NCBI GenBank assembly: GCA_030068525.1
Contig: JASJOS010000011.1
Span: forward strand, 186,001 to 250,000
Length of the DNA stretch: 64,000 bases
Source: Xanthocytophaga flava
Lineage (GTDB): Bacteria > Bacteroidota > Bacteroidia > Cytophagales > 172606-1
Direction: 5' to 3'
In this document: in pieces, positions 47,150 to 55,452 of the stretch
Position numbering within the stretch: the stretch's first letter is position 1
Layout: every line of letters starts with the position of its first letter
Made by a program: the position numbers and the translations under genes
Notes under the pieces: generated by a model
Database searches by the model: none
The model's input: only the letters and a program-made list of their open reading frames with translations
Told to the model about the DNA's origin: nothing

Positions 47150-49513
47150 GTGACTGTTTTCGAAAGTATTTGGTTGATAATTAAAGAATTATACGCAGAA
47201 GCTTTGCAATGGCTGCGAAAGCCCAAGAACCGGGTTGAGAAATCGTGGATGATATTTATTGCGCTGCTTCTATTCTTTCGATTGTATCTCTGGAGTGTGG
47301 AGTACAATTTTTTGAATCTTTATGGAGACATTCCAACGATTGACAAGATTCAGAACCCCAAGATTGACAAGCCCTCCGAACTATATACTTCAGATGGAGT
47401 TCTGATTGGAAGGTACTATCGTGAAAACCGAAATCCTGTAACCTACAAGGAAATTCCCAAGGTAATGGTGGACGCACTGGTTGCAACAGAGGATATTCGA
47501 TTTTATGATCATGCCGGAATAGATCTGAAATCTCTCTTTGCAGCGGTATGGGATGCTATTACAGATAATCCTCGTGGAGCCAGTACCATCACCCAACAGC
47601 TGGCTAAGAACTTGTACAAAACCCGTCGCCAGAAATCCCAAGGTTTGCTAAGCAAAGTACCAGGAGTAAAAATGCTGGTGACCAAAACCAAAGAGTGGAT
47701 GACCGCAATTAATATTGAGCGGACTTATACTAAGGAAGAAATTATTACACTTTATCTGAATACAGTTGATTTTGGTAGTAATGCCTATGGTATCAAAACT
47801 GCCGCTCAGACTTTCTTCAATACAACTACTGAACATCTTACTACTGAGCAGGCTGCTCTATTAGTGGGATTATTGAAGGCTCCTACTACATATAGTCCGG
47901 TACTGAATCCGAAAAATTCCCTGCGTCGGCGTAATACTGTATTCTCTCAAATGCAGCGGTATGGTTATCTCACGGCTCAACAGGTAAAGGATCTCTCACA
48001 AAAACCTATTGAGCTGGATTACAAAGTAGAACAACATACAGATGGACCAAATAATTATTTCCGCTCCTATATAAACTCTTATCTTGAAAACTGGTGTACA
48101 GACAATGATCTGGATTTGTATACAGATGGATTAAAGGTCTATTGTACGATTGATTCCCGAATGCAGAAATATGGGGAAGATGCAGTCAAAGGGCAGGTTA
48201 AAATTATGCAGAACCTGTTTGACAGCCACTGGAGTGGACGTAAGCCCTGGACTAGTAATGCAGGAGTGGAAGCTCCTAACTTTATTGAGAACAATGCAAA
48301 ACGCACTGCTTTATATAAATACCTGATAAAGAAATATAAGAATACGCCAGACTCTGTGTGGATTGTGATGAATACTCCCAAAAAGATGAAGGTATTTTCC
48401 TGGCAGGGTGAAAAAGAGATGACTATGAGTCCAATGGATTCCATCCGTTATTATAAGCGTTTTCTGCATGCAGGTATGATGACAATGGATCCTTTTACGG
48501 GGTATATCAAAGCTTGGGTAGGTGGAATTGATTTTGAACATTTTCAGTATGACCACGTCAAACAGAGTAAGCGTCAGCCGGGATCTACCTTTAAACCTTT
48601 TGTGTATCTGACTGCTATTGATAAAGGATGGGCTCCGTGTGATAAGATTCAGGACATTCGTAAGACATTTAATTATATCGAAGATGGTGAACCTAAATCC
48701 TGGACACCAAGCAATGCTACAGGCACTTTTACAGGTCGGGATATGACCCTGCGTCATGCACTTGGCCGATCTATCAATTCAGTTACAGCTCAACTGACTG
48801 AAAAAGTAACTCCGGATGCAGTGGCTGAATATGCACATCGTGTAGGGATTAAAAGTTATGTCAAGCCAGTGCCTTCTATTGGTTTGGGATCAGGAGAAGT
48901 CACTATCATGGAAATGACTGCTGCTTATAGCACGTTTGTGAATGAAGGTATTTATACAGAGCCTTTGTTGATTATGCGGATTGAAGACTCGAAAGGAAAT
49001 ATTATTCATCAGTTTACTCCTGAACGTAAACGAGTTCTTAGTCAGGAAACAGCTTGGTTAATGATACATATGCTGAAAGGAGGGATCGAAGAACCAGGAG
49101 GAACAGTACAGAACCTTTGGTCATTTGACTTATTCAGAGGCAATGAACTGGCAGGTAAGACTGGAACTTCACAGGATCAGGCAGATGGATGGTTTATGGG
49201 ACTTAGCAAGGATCTGGTAACAGGTGTATGGATGGGAGGGGATGACCCGGTTATTCACTGGCGTAGCCTCAGCATGGGAGAAGGATCTAAAACAGCACTC
49301 CCTGTCTATGGAAGATATATGGAAAAAGTTTATTCTGATAAGTCATTAGGTATTACAATGGGATATTTTCCAAAGCCCAAAGTACCTATTACAAAAGACT
49401 ATCATTGTGTTACCATCTTGCCGAAGAGACCAACCGTATCACTGGATTCTTTACGGATAGATGGAGGAGACGAAGGAGGTGAAGATGAAATTCAATCATT
49501 AGACAGTTTATAA
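47150..49513 (+). CDS. Class A penicillin-binding protein (PBP1A type)
   Basis: The 787-residue bifunctional peptidoglycan synthase starts with GTG. After one N-terminal membrane helix (about 30-50) comes a GT51 glycosyltransferase domain with catalytic Glu114 in ATEDIRFYDHAGID and RGASTITQQLAKNLY, then a transpeptidase domain: nucleophile Ser479 in GSTFK, SxN in RSINSVTA, and KTG at 670-672 (GKTGTSQDQADGWFMG). The C-terminal tail (to GDEGGEDEIQSLDSL) is acidic. A second, related PBP lies at the right window edge. Identification is firm; the name could be mrcA or ponA. Confidence 0.95.
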   Translation: MTVFESIWLIIKELYAEALQWLRKPKNRVEKSWMIFIALLLFFRLYLWSVEYNFLNLYGDIPTIDKIQNPKIDKPSELYTSDGVLIGRYYRENRNPVTYKEIPKVMVDALVATEDIRFYDHAGIDLKSLFAAVWDAITDNPRGASTITQQLAKNLYKTRRQKSQGLLSKVPGVKMLVTKTKEWMTAINIERTYTKEEIITLYLNTVDFGSNAYGIKTAAQTFFNTTTEHLTTEQAALLVGLLKAPTTYSPVLNPKNSLRRRNTVFSQMQRYGYLTAQQVKDLSQKPIELDYKVEQHTDGPNNYFRSYINSYLENWCTDNDLDLYTDGLKVYCTIDSRMQKYGEDAVKGQVKIMQNLFDSHWSGRKPWTSNAGVEAPNFIENNAKRTALYKYLIKKYKNTPDSVWIVMNTPKKMKVFSWQGEKEMTMSPMDSIRYYKRFLHAGMMTMDPFTGYIKAWVGGIDFEHFQYDHVKQSKRQPGSTFKPFVYLTAIDKGWAPCDKIQDIRKTFNYIEDGEPKSWTPSNATGTFTGRDMTLRHALGRSINSVTAQLTEKVTPDAVAEYAHRVGIKSYVKPVPSIGLGSGEVTIMEMTAAYSTFVNEGIYTEPLLIMRIEDSKGNIIHQFTPERKRVLSQETAWLMIHMLKGGIEEPGGTVQNLWSFDLFRGNELAGKTGTSQDQADGWFMGLSKDLVTGVWMGGDDPVIHWRSLSMGEGSKTALPVYGRYMEKVYSDKSLGITMGYFPKPKVPITKDYHCVTILPKRPTVSLDSLRIDGGDEGGEDEIQSLDSL

Positions 49514-49547
49514 AAAAGACGCCGGATGCTAAAATCCGGCGTCTTTT
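49514..49547 (+). terminator. Terminator of the PBP1A gene
   Basis: AAAAGACGCCGGAT (49514-49527), loop of 6, ATCCGGCGTCTTTT (49534-49547): a perfect 14-bp stem starting at the end of the stop codon. Confidence 0.93.
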
Positions 49548-49896
49548 CTTTTATGTATTAGTAGTTCTTGCTTGCGCATAACTCACTGCAAACTATTTTT
49601 TTCACGGACAAGTCAGTCTGTCCGAACAATGAACAATTTAGGTTTTATTCACAGCAGTTTTGCTTTTGAACATAACTCCAATCATTTTCTCTGTTGCGCA
49701 TAGTTCACCGCAATAAGAAAAAGTGATCGGAATTCACCGCAAAGCAACCAATTATCGTGAATTCCACGAACGCATTTCTTTGATGTTAATTCCGATTAGG
49801 GCGTTATTCTTGAGAGTAGAATACTCTAAAGAATAATAGAAAAAGGTTAAGCCACAAAGAGAGTGAAGATCACTTCACTCACGAAAGGGAGTGTAG

Positions 49897-50026
49897 GTGC
49901 GTAGGGATAAAAATTCCGCGGGCCTAGCGTTGGCCCTGTGGGGCGAAGCTTTGGAATTTTTTGCCTTTTTTTGATTATCACGCCGTGGCGTGACAAAAAA
50001 GTGACATGGTGATAAGAAGAGTAATG
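49897..50026 (-). repeat. Structured dispersed repeat, copy A
   Basis: Read on the minus strand: a 60-nt constant block (50026-49967) that holds GTCACTTTTTTG and the near-palindrome CACGCCACGGCGTG, a short spacer, a stem GGAATTTTT/AAAAATTCC (plus-strand arms 49909-49917 and 49953-49961), about 35 nt of GC-rich interior, and the tail CCTACGCAC (49905-49897). Copy B at 53355-53486 has the same order; the constant block matches at 54 of 60 positions, while the arms differ but still pair. It is in the sense direction of the upstream S8 peptidase gene. Confidence 0.75.
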
Positions 50027-50138
50027 TTCTGGATTTTAAACTAACTTGGGAAGAATAAAGCAAAAAATGAAGAGGCCAGTGGAACAATGATCAAGTGGAC
50101 TATCAATAAACTCAGGAAGAGAGAGCTCTTAAAAATAA

Positions 50139-50177
50139 ATCAGGACCTATACTCTTCTCAAAAGTATAGGTCCTGAT
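50139..50177. terminator. 3'-end hairpin, copy (c) of a four-member family
   Basis: ATCAGGACCTATACT (50139-50153) pairs with AGTATAGGTCCTGAT (50163-50177): 15 bp, loop CTTCTCAAA. It lies 54 nt beyond the S8 peptidase stop. Confidence 0.85.
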
Positions 50178-50230
50178 AAGATTCACATCCAAAATTTGGG
50201 ATGACTCGTGTGTTATAAATACTGGTGTTA

Positions 50231-51793
50231 TTATTTATCCTCCCAGAAAATTTCTATTACCTCACTACCAAGATCAACGGTTGTGCGTTTTTCATCTGAT
50301 TGACGATGTAATGTTAACCGACTGTTAACCAACGCAAGTACTTCTTGTTTCGATACCACCTGGGCTGTCTTTTTATGGAATATAACAGCTCGTTCGGCAT
50401 CCGGGTCTGAAGTCTGCACTTCGTATGATTTATTTGACGTGTGTATTTCCTGGATGGTATTTACTTTGGCTGTAGAATCTTTTACAAGCTGAAGTGCCTT
50501 TCGGGCATCAGGTACACCATATCCGATATACGTATTGCCGTATGGATACAAGTGAGCTGATTTTTCGATGATCCGCATGAGTTGTTTGTTGGTCAGCTTT
50601 GGATTTTTCTCCATCAGGCAGGCTGCCAGACCTGTAATAACAGGTGCGGAGAAAGAAGTACCATTAGGAGAGAAGCAGGATACATTGGGTTTCAGGTACG
50701 GTAGGAAGTCAGGGCCAATACTACTATAACTAATCCGGTCACGGGATTTGGCTTTTGTAGCGCCTATAGATAATACACCTTGTGCATCTGCTGGAGTAGA
50801 AATAATCCGCCAGTTTGGGTCATCGCCTTCGTTGCCTGCCGAAACCACAATCAACATGCCTTTCTGGTCTGCTGCAATTTGAGCTGCCTTGCTGATCTTA
50901 CTTGTTTTTCCATCCATTTCAGAGGGTTTGTAGTTTTCTTTTGCATTAGAGAATCCCATGGCATATCCCAATGATGTGTTAATCAGACGTACTCCCAGAC
51001 TATCCATTCGTTCGATGGCTGCAATCCAGTTATCCTCTTCCGTACGTGTTTCTCTTACTCCATGATCTGTGCGGGCAAGATAAAAAGTAGCACCTGTAGC
51101 CATACCAAATTCCATTCTTTGATTGGTATTGTATCCACCTACCAGTTGTAGTACTTCCGCACCATGGTAGTCTGAATGGGTTTCCATGCTGAAGAAATCT
51201 TCTGTATGACTGGGATTTACAAAGTCTCTGGTGTCTTTGATGCGGTTCTCATCCCGAATCAGTTGCAAAGAGGCGCTTGTTGCAACGCCATAAAAACCCA
51301 CATCAATAATGCCTACTTTTATTCCTTTACCTGTTAAACCTTCTTCTATAAAGGCTTTAGCTCCGATCTGATTTAATACTACACTATAAATCTCAGGCGT
51401 AAGCTGCCCGTCTGTGACACTGCAAATTCGGAGACGACTATCTATACCATTTATCTCCTGTACAAAATGAAGTTTTTTTACTGCCTGTAGTTGCTTTTCA
51501 TCAAGATACGCTGATGTTGCATTGAGCCATTTGGAAGTAACCTGTGTTTCAATGCCCAGATCTTTTAGTTGCCGGATATAGGCCGGGTTAACAGGAGCAT
51601 CTGTATCCTGATAAACTGCCAGTCCCTGCTGCATTCTGTTTTGCTCAGCCTGAAGCGAAATCCATGTATTGGCAGAATAAACGGGTTTGTCTTTAAATGT
51701 GATCCAGTACTTTTGCTGAGCTGATGCCCATGATGACATCAGGAGAAATAACCCACAGGCCAGGCCCGATAATCGCATCCGATAGTTGTTCAT
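50231..51793 (-). CDS. Secreted S8 (subtilisin) family serine peptidase
   Basis: The 520-residue protein starts at ATG 51793 (MNNYRMRLSGLACGLFLL), which gives a signal peptide ending SSWASAQ; the frame is open 49 codons further up but runs into the pepP promoter area. The catalytic triad is complete: Asp164 (GIIDVGFYG), His210 (SDYHGAEV), Ser380 (GTSFSAP), with the oxyanion Asn in INTSLGY and AGNEGDD. A propeptide-like N-terminal domain (about 20-140) is present. The last 85 residues are a small domain with KKTAQVVSKQEVLALVN. It probably acts outside the cell or in the periplasm. It is divergent from pepP across 150 bp. Confidence 0.93.
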   Translation of the reverse strand: MNNYRMRLSGLACGLFLLMSSWASAQQKYWITFKDKPVYSANTWISLQAEQNRMQQGLAVYQDTDAPVNPAYIRQLKDLGIETQVTSKWLNATSAYLDEKQLQAVKKLHFVQEINGIDSRLRICSVTDGQLTPEIYSVVLNQIGAKAFIEEGLTGKGIKVGIIDVGFYGVATSASLQLIRDENRIKDTRDFVNPSHTEDFFSMETHSDYHGAEVLQLVGGYNTNQRMEFGMATGATFYLARTDHGVRETRTEEDNWIAAIERMDSLGVRLINTSLGYAMGFSNAKENYKPSEMDGKTSKISKAAQIAADQKGMLIVVSAGNEGDDPNWRIISTPADAQGVLSIGATKAKSRDRISYSSIGPDFLPYLKPNVSCFSPNGTSFSAPVITGLAACLMEKNPKLTNKQLMRIIEKSAHLYPYGNTYIGYGVPDARKALQLVKDSTAKVNTIQEIHTSNKSYEVQTSDPDAERAVIFHKKTAQVVSKQEVLALVNSRLTLHRQSDEKRTTVDLGSEVIEIFWEDK

Positions 51794-51942
51794 GTCTTTA
51801 CAGGTCTTCTTAAAAGTAATTTTTAGAGAATAATTACATTGGGTAAAGAAATACTTGTGATTCACTCTGATTATATGCTTTTTTGCGATTTCCTTCCACA
51901 GGACTGGAAGATCTCCAGAATAATGCCAAACTATAATCACAA

Positions 51943-53232
51943 ATGAAGTACGCGCCTATCCCCAAAGAATTATTTATTAAAAATAGAGAAAATTTTGCAA
52001 AACTCCTGAAACCTAAGAGTATTGCTATTTTCCATTCCAATGATGTAATGCCTACCAATGCCGATGGCACTATGGGCTTCCGTCAAAATAACGATCTGTT
52101 CTATTTATCTGGTATTGATCAGGAAGAAACTGTTTTAATCATTGCACCTGATTTTCCTGATCCGAAGTTTCGTGAAATACTCTTTGTGCGTGAGACCAGT
52201 GAACTGATTGCTATCTGGGAAGGGGCTAAACTAACAAAACCTCAGGCTACAGAAGCGTCTGGTATTAAAAATATTCAGTGGACAGATCGGTTTTTGCCTA
52301 TGTTGCAGATTTTGTTGTCTGAGTGTGACAACATCTATCTGAATGCCAATGAACACACACGGGCTGTAGTAGAAGTGGAAACGCGTGATGCACGATTCGT
52401 GAAGTATTGTAAAGATCGTTTTCCATTACACAACTATGTTCGGGTGGCTCCTTTGATGCATAACTTGAGAGCTATAAAATCAGAAAAAGAGATAGAACTG
52501 ATGCAACATGCCTGTGATATCACTGAAAAAGGATTTCGCAGAGTATTGAAGTTTACGAAGCCGGGTGTATTGGAATATGAGATTGAAGCTGAATTTGCAC
52601 ATGAGTTTATCCGCAATGCAGGCAACTTTGCGTATCCTCCTATCATCGCGTCAGGAGCTAATGCTTGTGTATTGCACTATGTAGAAAATAATCAACCCTG
52701 CAAGGATGGAGATGTAATCTTGTTGGATGTGGGTGCCGGATATGCCAACTATGCAGCGGATATGACCAGAAGTATTCCTGTGAATGGGCGCTTTACACCG
52801 AGACAGCGTCAGGTGTATGATGCCGTGCTACGGGTAATGCGTGAATCGACCAAGATGCTTGTGACCGGAAACTTATGGGATGAATACCACAAAGAGGTAG
52901 GCAAGATCATGGAAAGCGAGTTAATTGGACTGGGCTTGCTAGACAAAAATGAGGTTGCAAAACAGAATCCGGATAATCCGTTGTATAAGAAATATTTCAT
53001 GCATGGAACGTCTCACTTCCTTGGACTCGATGTGCATGATGTGGGCAACAAGTACCGTCGCTTTGAACCTGGTATGGTATTTACTTGTGAACCGGGTATC
53101 TACATTCCGGAAGAAGGTTTGGGTATCCGTCTGGAAAACAATATCCTTATCACTGAGAACGGAAATAGTGACCTGATGGCTACTATTCCTGTGGAGGCTG
53201 AGGAGATTGAAGAGATTATGAATAGCAAATAA
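51943..53232 (+). CDS. pepP: Aminopeptidase P (M24 family)
   Basis: The 429-residue pita-bread metallopeptidase removes an N-terminal residue before proline. Metal ligands are Asp262 and Asp273 (DVGAGYANYAADMTR), His354 (HGTSHFLGLDVHD), Glu383 (CEPGIYIP) and Glu398 (IRLENN); the first four fall within two positions of E. coli PepP numbering. The N-terminal creatinase-like domain (FHSNDVMPTNADGTMGFRQN, FYLSGIDQEETVLIIAP) is present. No signal peptide. A 3' hairpin (d) and repeat copy B follow the gene. Confidence 0.94.
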   Translation: MKYAPIPKELFIKNRENFAKLLKPKSIAIFHSNDVMPTNADGTMGFRQNNDLFYLSGIDQEETVLIIAPDFPDPKFREILFVRETSELIAIWEGAKLTKPQATEASGIKNIQWTDRFLPMLQILLSECDNIYLNANEHTRAVVEVETRDARFVKYCKDRFPLHNYVRVAPLMHNLRAIKSEKEIELMQHACDITEKGFRRVLKFTKPGVLEYEIEAEFAHEFIRNAGNFAYPPIIASGANACVLHYVENNQPCKDGDVILLDVGAGYANYAADMTRSIPVNGRFTPRQRQVYDAVLRVMRESTKMLVTGNLWDEYHKEVGKIMESELIGLGLLDKNEVAKQNPDNPLYKKYFMHGTSHFLGLDVHDVGNKYRRFEPGMVFTCEPGIYIPEEGLGIRLENNILITENGNSDLMATIPVEAEEIEEIMNSK

Positions 53233-53268
53233 GCTGTGGGACATTCTGAATATTGAATGTGAATCTTA

Positions 53269-53310
53269 TAACCCAAACCTACGCTTCTGAAAAGAGTATG
53301 GTTTGGGTTA
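53269..53310. terminator. 3'-end hairpin, copy (d) of a four-member family
   Basis: TAACCCAAACC (53269-53279) pairs with GGTTTGGGTTA (53300-53310); the centre adds TAC/GTA and CTT/AAG pairings with one bulge. It lies 36 nt beyond the pepP stop and is followed by a T-rich stretch. Confidence 0.85.
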
Positions 53311-53354
53311 ATTTTTAATGAATCTTTCTAAATGAGTTGGCTTACAGTCCCAAT

Positions 53355-53486
53355 CATCATTCTTCTTATCACTGTGTCACTTTTTTGCCACGCCACGGCG
53401 TGATAACCAAAAAAGAGCACTTTCTGCCGAACCTCCCGCCCACAAAGATATGTGCTTTCCTCGTGGCAGAAAGTTTGCCTACGCAC
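53355..53486 (+). repeat. Structured dispersed repeat, copy B
   Basis: Constant block 53355-53414 (54 of 60 positions as in copy A), stem ACTTTCTGCC/GGCAGAAAGT (53419-53428 and 53465-53474), 36-nt interior with CGCCCACA (copy A has CGCCCCACA), and tail CCTACGCAC (53478-53486). The distance from block to tail is 71 nt in place of 69 in copy A. It follows pepP and hairpin (d) in sense orientation. Confidence 0.75.
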
Positions 53487-53675
53487 AGTTATGACCTTCC
53501 ACAATTGAAGGGGACTTAACTTTGTTTGTACATTAACTTTATAGCTTCGCTTTTCCTCAACATTTGGCGTGACTCCTATTTTTATAAAATAGAATTTCTT
53601 TGATGTGAGGTTTTTTAGCTCGCGTCTTTTATTTTCATGCATTGTTTATCTTTCCAGCTAACCATTTTTACAACT

Positions 53676-54629
53676 ATGCAGAATCTCCGAATTGCGACCG
53701 CACAATTTGAAAACAAGAGTGGAGACAAAGAATATAATTTAGGTATTATCCGAAAGCTGACTGGCAGAGCTGCTGAGCAAGGGGCACAGGTTGTGGCGTT
53801 TCATGAATGTTCCATTACAGGGTACACCTTTGCCCGCCATCTGTCCAGAGAGCAGATGCTGGATCTGGCAGAAAGAATTCCTGAAGGGGAAAGCATTGCG
53901 AAGCTAACGGCAATCGCCAGAGAATACAATGTAGCCATACTGGCTGGACTCATTGAAAAGGACGAAAAAGATCAGCTTTTCAAAGCCTATGTTTGTGTAG
54001 ATAGCAATGGACTGGTTGCTAAATACCGTAAGTTGCATCCATTTATCAATCCTCATCTGTTGCCTGGCGACCAATATGTAGTATTTGATTTATATGGCTG
54101 GAAATGTGGCATTCTGATTTGTTATGACAACAATGTGATTGAAAATGTAAGAGCAACCGCTTTGTTGGGAGCAGATATTATTTTTATGCCTCATGTAACT
54201 ATGTGTACACCTTCTACTCGTCCGGGGGCTGGCTTTGTAGAGCCAAAGTTGTGGGAGAACCGGGAAGCGGATCCAACCTCACTGCGGATGGAGTTTGATG
54301 GCATGAAAGGCCGAGCCTGGCTGATGAAGTGGCTTCCTGCCCGTGCATATGACAATGGTATTTATGCCATTTTTTCCAACCCGATTGGGATGGACGATGA
54401 CCAGTTGAAAAATGGTTGTTCGATGATTCTGGACCCTTTTGGCGATGTTATAGCCGAATGCCGTAATCTGGGTGATGATGTCGTAGTTGCTACCTGTACC
54501 CCTGAGAAGTTGGAACAGGCAGGTGGATACCGTTACCGGAAAGCTCGCCGTCCTGAATTGTACAAAGATGTAATTGGGCAATCTCATCAGTCCGAACAGA
54601 AAGTTGTCTGGCTTAACTCTGAGGAATAA
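53676..54629 (+). CDS. Nitrilase/carbon-nitrogen hydrolase family protein
   Basis: The 317-residue protein starts at ATG 53676 (MQNLRIATAQFENKSGD), the normal start of the family; another ATG 39 bp upstream adds MHCLSFQLTIFTT. The catalytic triad is in place: Glu44 (VVAFHECSITGY), Lys119 (KYRKLHPF) and Cys149 (GILICYDNNVIEN). The nearest relatives I can think of are aliphatic amidase- or N-carbamoylputrescine amidase-like proteins. A long insert (HVTMCTPSTRPGAGFVEPKL) follows the Cys, absent from short members. The stop is 4 bp before the TrpF-like gene, so the two are coupled. The substrate is unknown. Confidence 0.9.
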   Translation: MQNLRIATAQFENKSGDKEYNLGIIRKLTGRAAEQGAQVVAFHECSITGYTFARHLSREQMLDLAERIPEGESIAKLTAIAREYNVAILAGLIEKDEKDQLFKAYVCVDSNGLVAKYRKLHPFINPHLLPGDQYVVFDLYGWKCGILICYDNNVIENVRATALLGADIIFMPHVTMCTPSTRPGAGFVEPKLWENREADPTSLRMEFDGMKGRAWLMKWLPARAYDNGIYAIFSNPIGMDDDQLKNGCSMILDPFGDVIAECRNLGDDVVVATCTPEKLEQAGGYRYRKARRPELYKDVIGQSHQSEQKVVWLNSEE

Positions 54630-54633
54630 GTAA

Positions 54634-55452
54634 ATGATTTGTAAAGTTAACCGTGTTAGTTCTGTAGCAGAAGCGAAATATCTGGAAGATGTAGGAGTGG
54701 ATATTATTGGAATAACAGTCAATAGATTAAAAAAAGATGATCCGGTTGAAAAATATGATAGCCGTGCGATAAGTTATGAAGAGGCGATAAGAATAAGAAA
54801 ATCCCTTTCAACCGCAAAGCTATGTATTCACGAACATTGGTACTCCTACTTTGACGATTCATTTGATACAAATGCATTTAAAAAGGTTTGGGCAGAACTA
54901 CATCCTGATTATGTCAATGAATATGTGCAACTACCTCACTTACACTGGAAGGATAGCCATGATGACATAAAATCCTTAATTGGATCTATTAATAAGTCTG
55001 CTCTGCCAGTGATTGTATTTGGGAATGCAATTGGGTATGATACGCCACTCTCTTGGGATAGTGAGGATTTAAAACTTTTTAATAACCTGGCTTATATAGA
55101 GATGGCATGTGAGTCCATTGTAGAAAGTAGTTGGTGTTCTTTTCGATCAGAGGAAGTACTTGGAATAAAACAAAGTGAAACATCGGGTGTATTATTGGAT
55201 ACTGTAATATATTATTTCGAGCAAATGCCTGTTTTGGTTTGTGATGAATTTGTGATTGAGTCTTTGTTATCTGATTTGCAACGAGTGAAAGCAAAAGGTA
55301 TAAGTGTATCCTTGGAAAGTACTGCACCTGATATGTTTACAGAAAAGGCTGAGGCTGAGTTTGCTTTTCTTAGTGAGATCACGTACCTGTACTATGATCT
55401 GGATTCTGTTGTTGCTATGGTAAGAGCAATTAAAGAAGATGCAGAAATTTAA
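54634..55452 (+). CDS. Unknown protein, TrpF-like (alpha/beta barrel) start
   Basis: I do not recognise this 272-residue soluble protein beyond its first strand-turn-helix, KVNRVSSVAEAKYLEDVGVDIIGITV. That segment resembles the first beta-alpha units of phosphoribosylanthranilate isomerase (KICG-x-EDA-x-GAD-IGF), but the TrpF catalytic Cys after the first strand is not in its place. The later order VIVFGNAIGYD, IYYFEQMPVLVCDEF, KGISVSLESTAPD and EITYLYYDLDSVVAMVRAI fits alternating strands and helices of a barrel. No other trp gene adjoins. It follows the nitrilase by 4 bp, so the two likely act together. Its stop overlaps the convergent LytTR regulator stop. Confidence 0.55.
   Translation: MICKVNRVSSVAEAKYLEDVGVDIIGITVNRLKKDDPVEKYDSRAISYEEAIRIRKSLSTAKLCIHEHWYSYFDDSFDTNAFKKVWAELHPDYVNEYVQLPHLHWKDSHDDIKSLIGSINKSALPVIVFGNAIGYDTPLSWDSEDLKLFNNLAYIEMACESIVESSWCSFRSEEVLGIKQSETSGVLLDTVIYYFEQMPVLVCDEFVIESLLSDLQRVKAKGISVSLESTAPDMFTEKAEAEFAFLSEITYLYYDLDSVVAMVRAIKEDAEI

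Larger units (their letters stand above)
49548..50230. other. Long non-coding region with structured repeat
   Basis: No gene is supported in this 683-bp stretch. It holds the left structured repeat (49897-50026) and hairpin (c) (50139-50177). The part 49560-49890 is AT-rich; it contains a partly repeated phrase (GAATTCACCGCAAAG, GTGAATTCCACGAA) near 49731-49770 and a GAAGTGA inverted repeat at 49865-49880. I see nothing else in it. Confidence 0.6.
53233..53675. other. Non-coding region downstream of pepP
   Basis: This 443-bp gap holds hairpin (d) and repeat copy B. Frames of 60-104 codons that cross it are by-products of the repeat and are not called. 53490-53675 shows nothing beyond an AT-rich stretch before the nitrilase; the box TATCTTTC (about 53647-53654) may be its promoter. 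Confidence 0.5.

Noticed and set aside
49875-50087. 70-codon minus-strand frame across repeat copy A (and similar frames over copy B)
   Set aside because: The shared peptide HFF(V/A)TPRRDNQK follows from the conserved DNA block. The rest changes completely while base pairing is kept, so structure and not coding explains it better.
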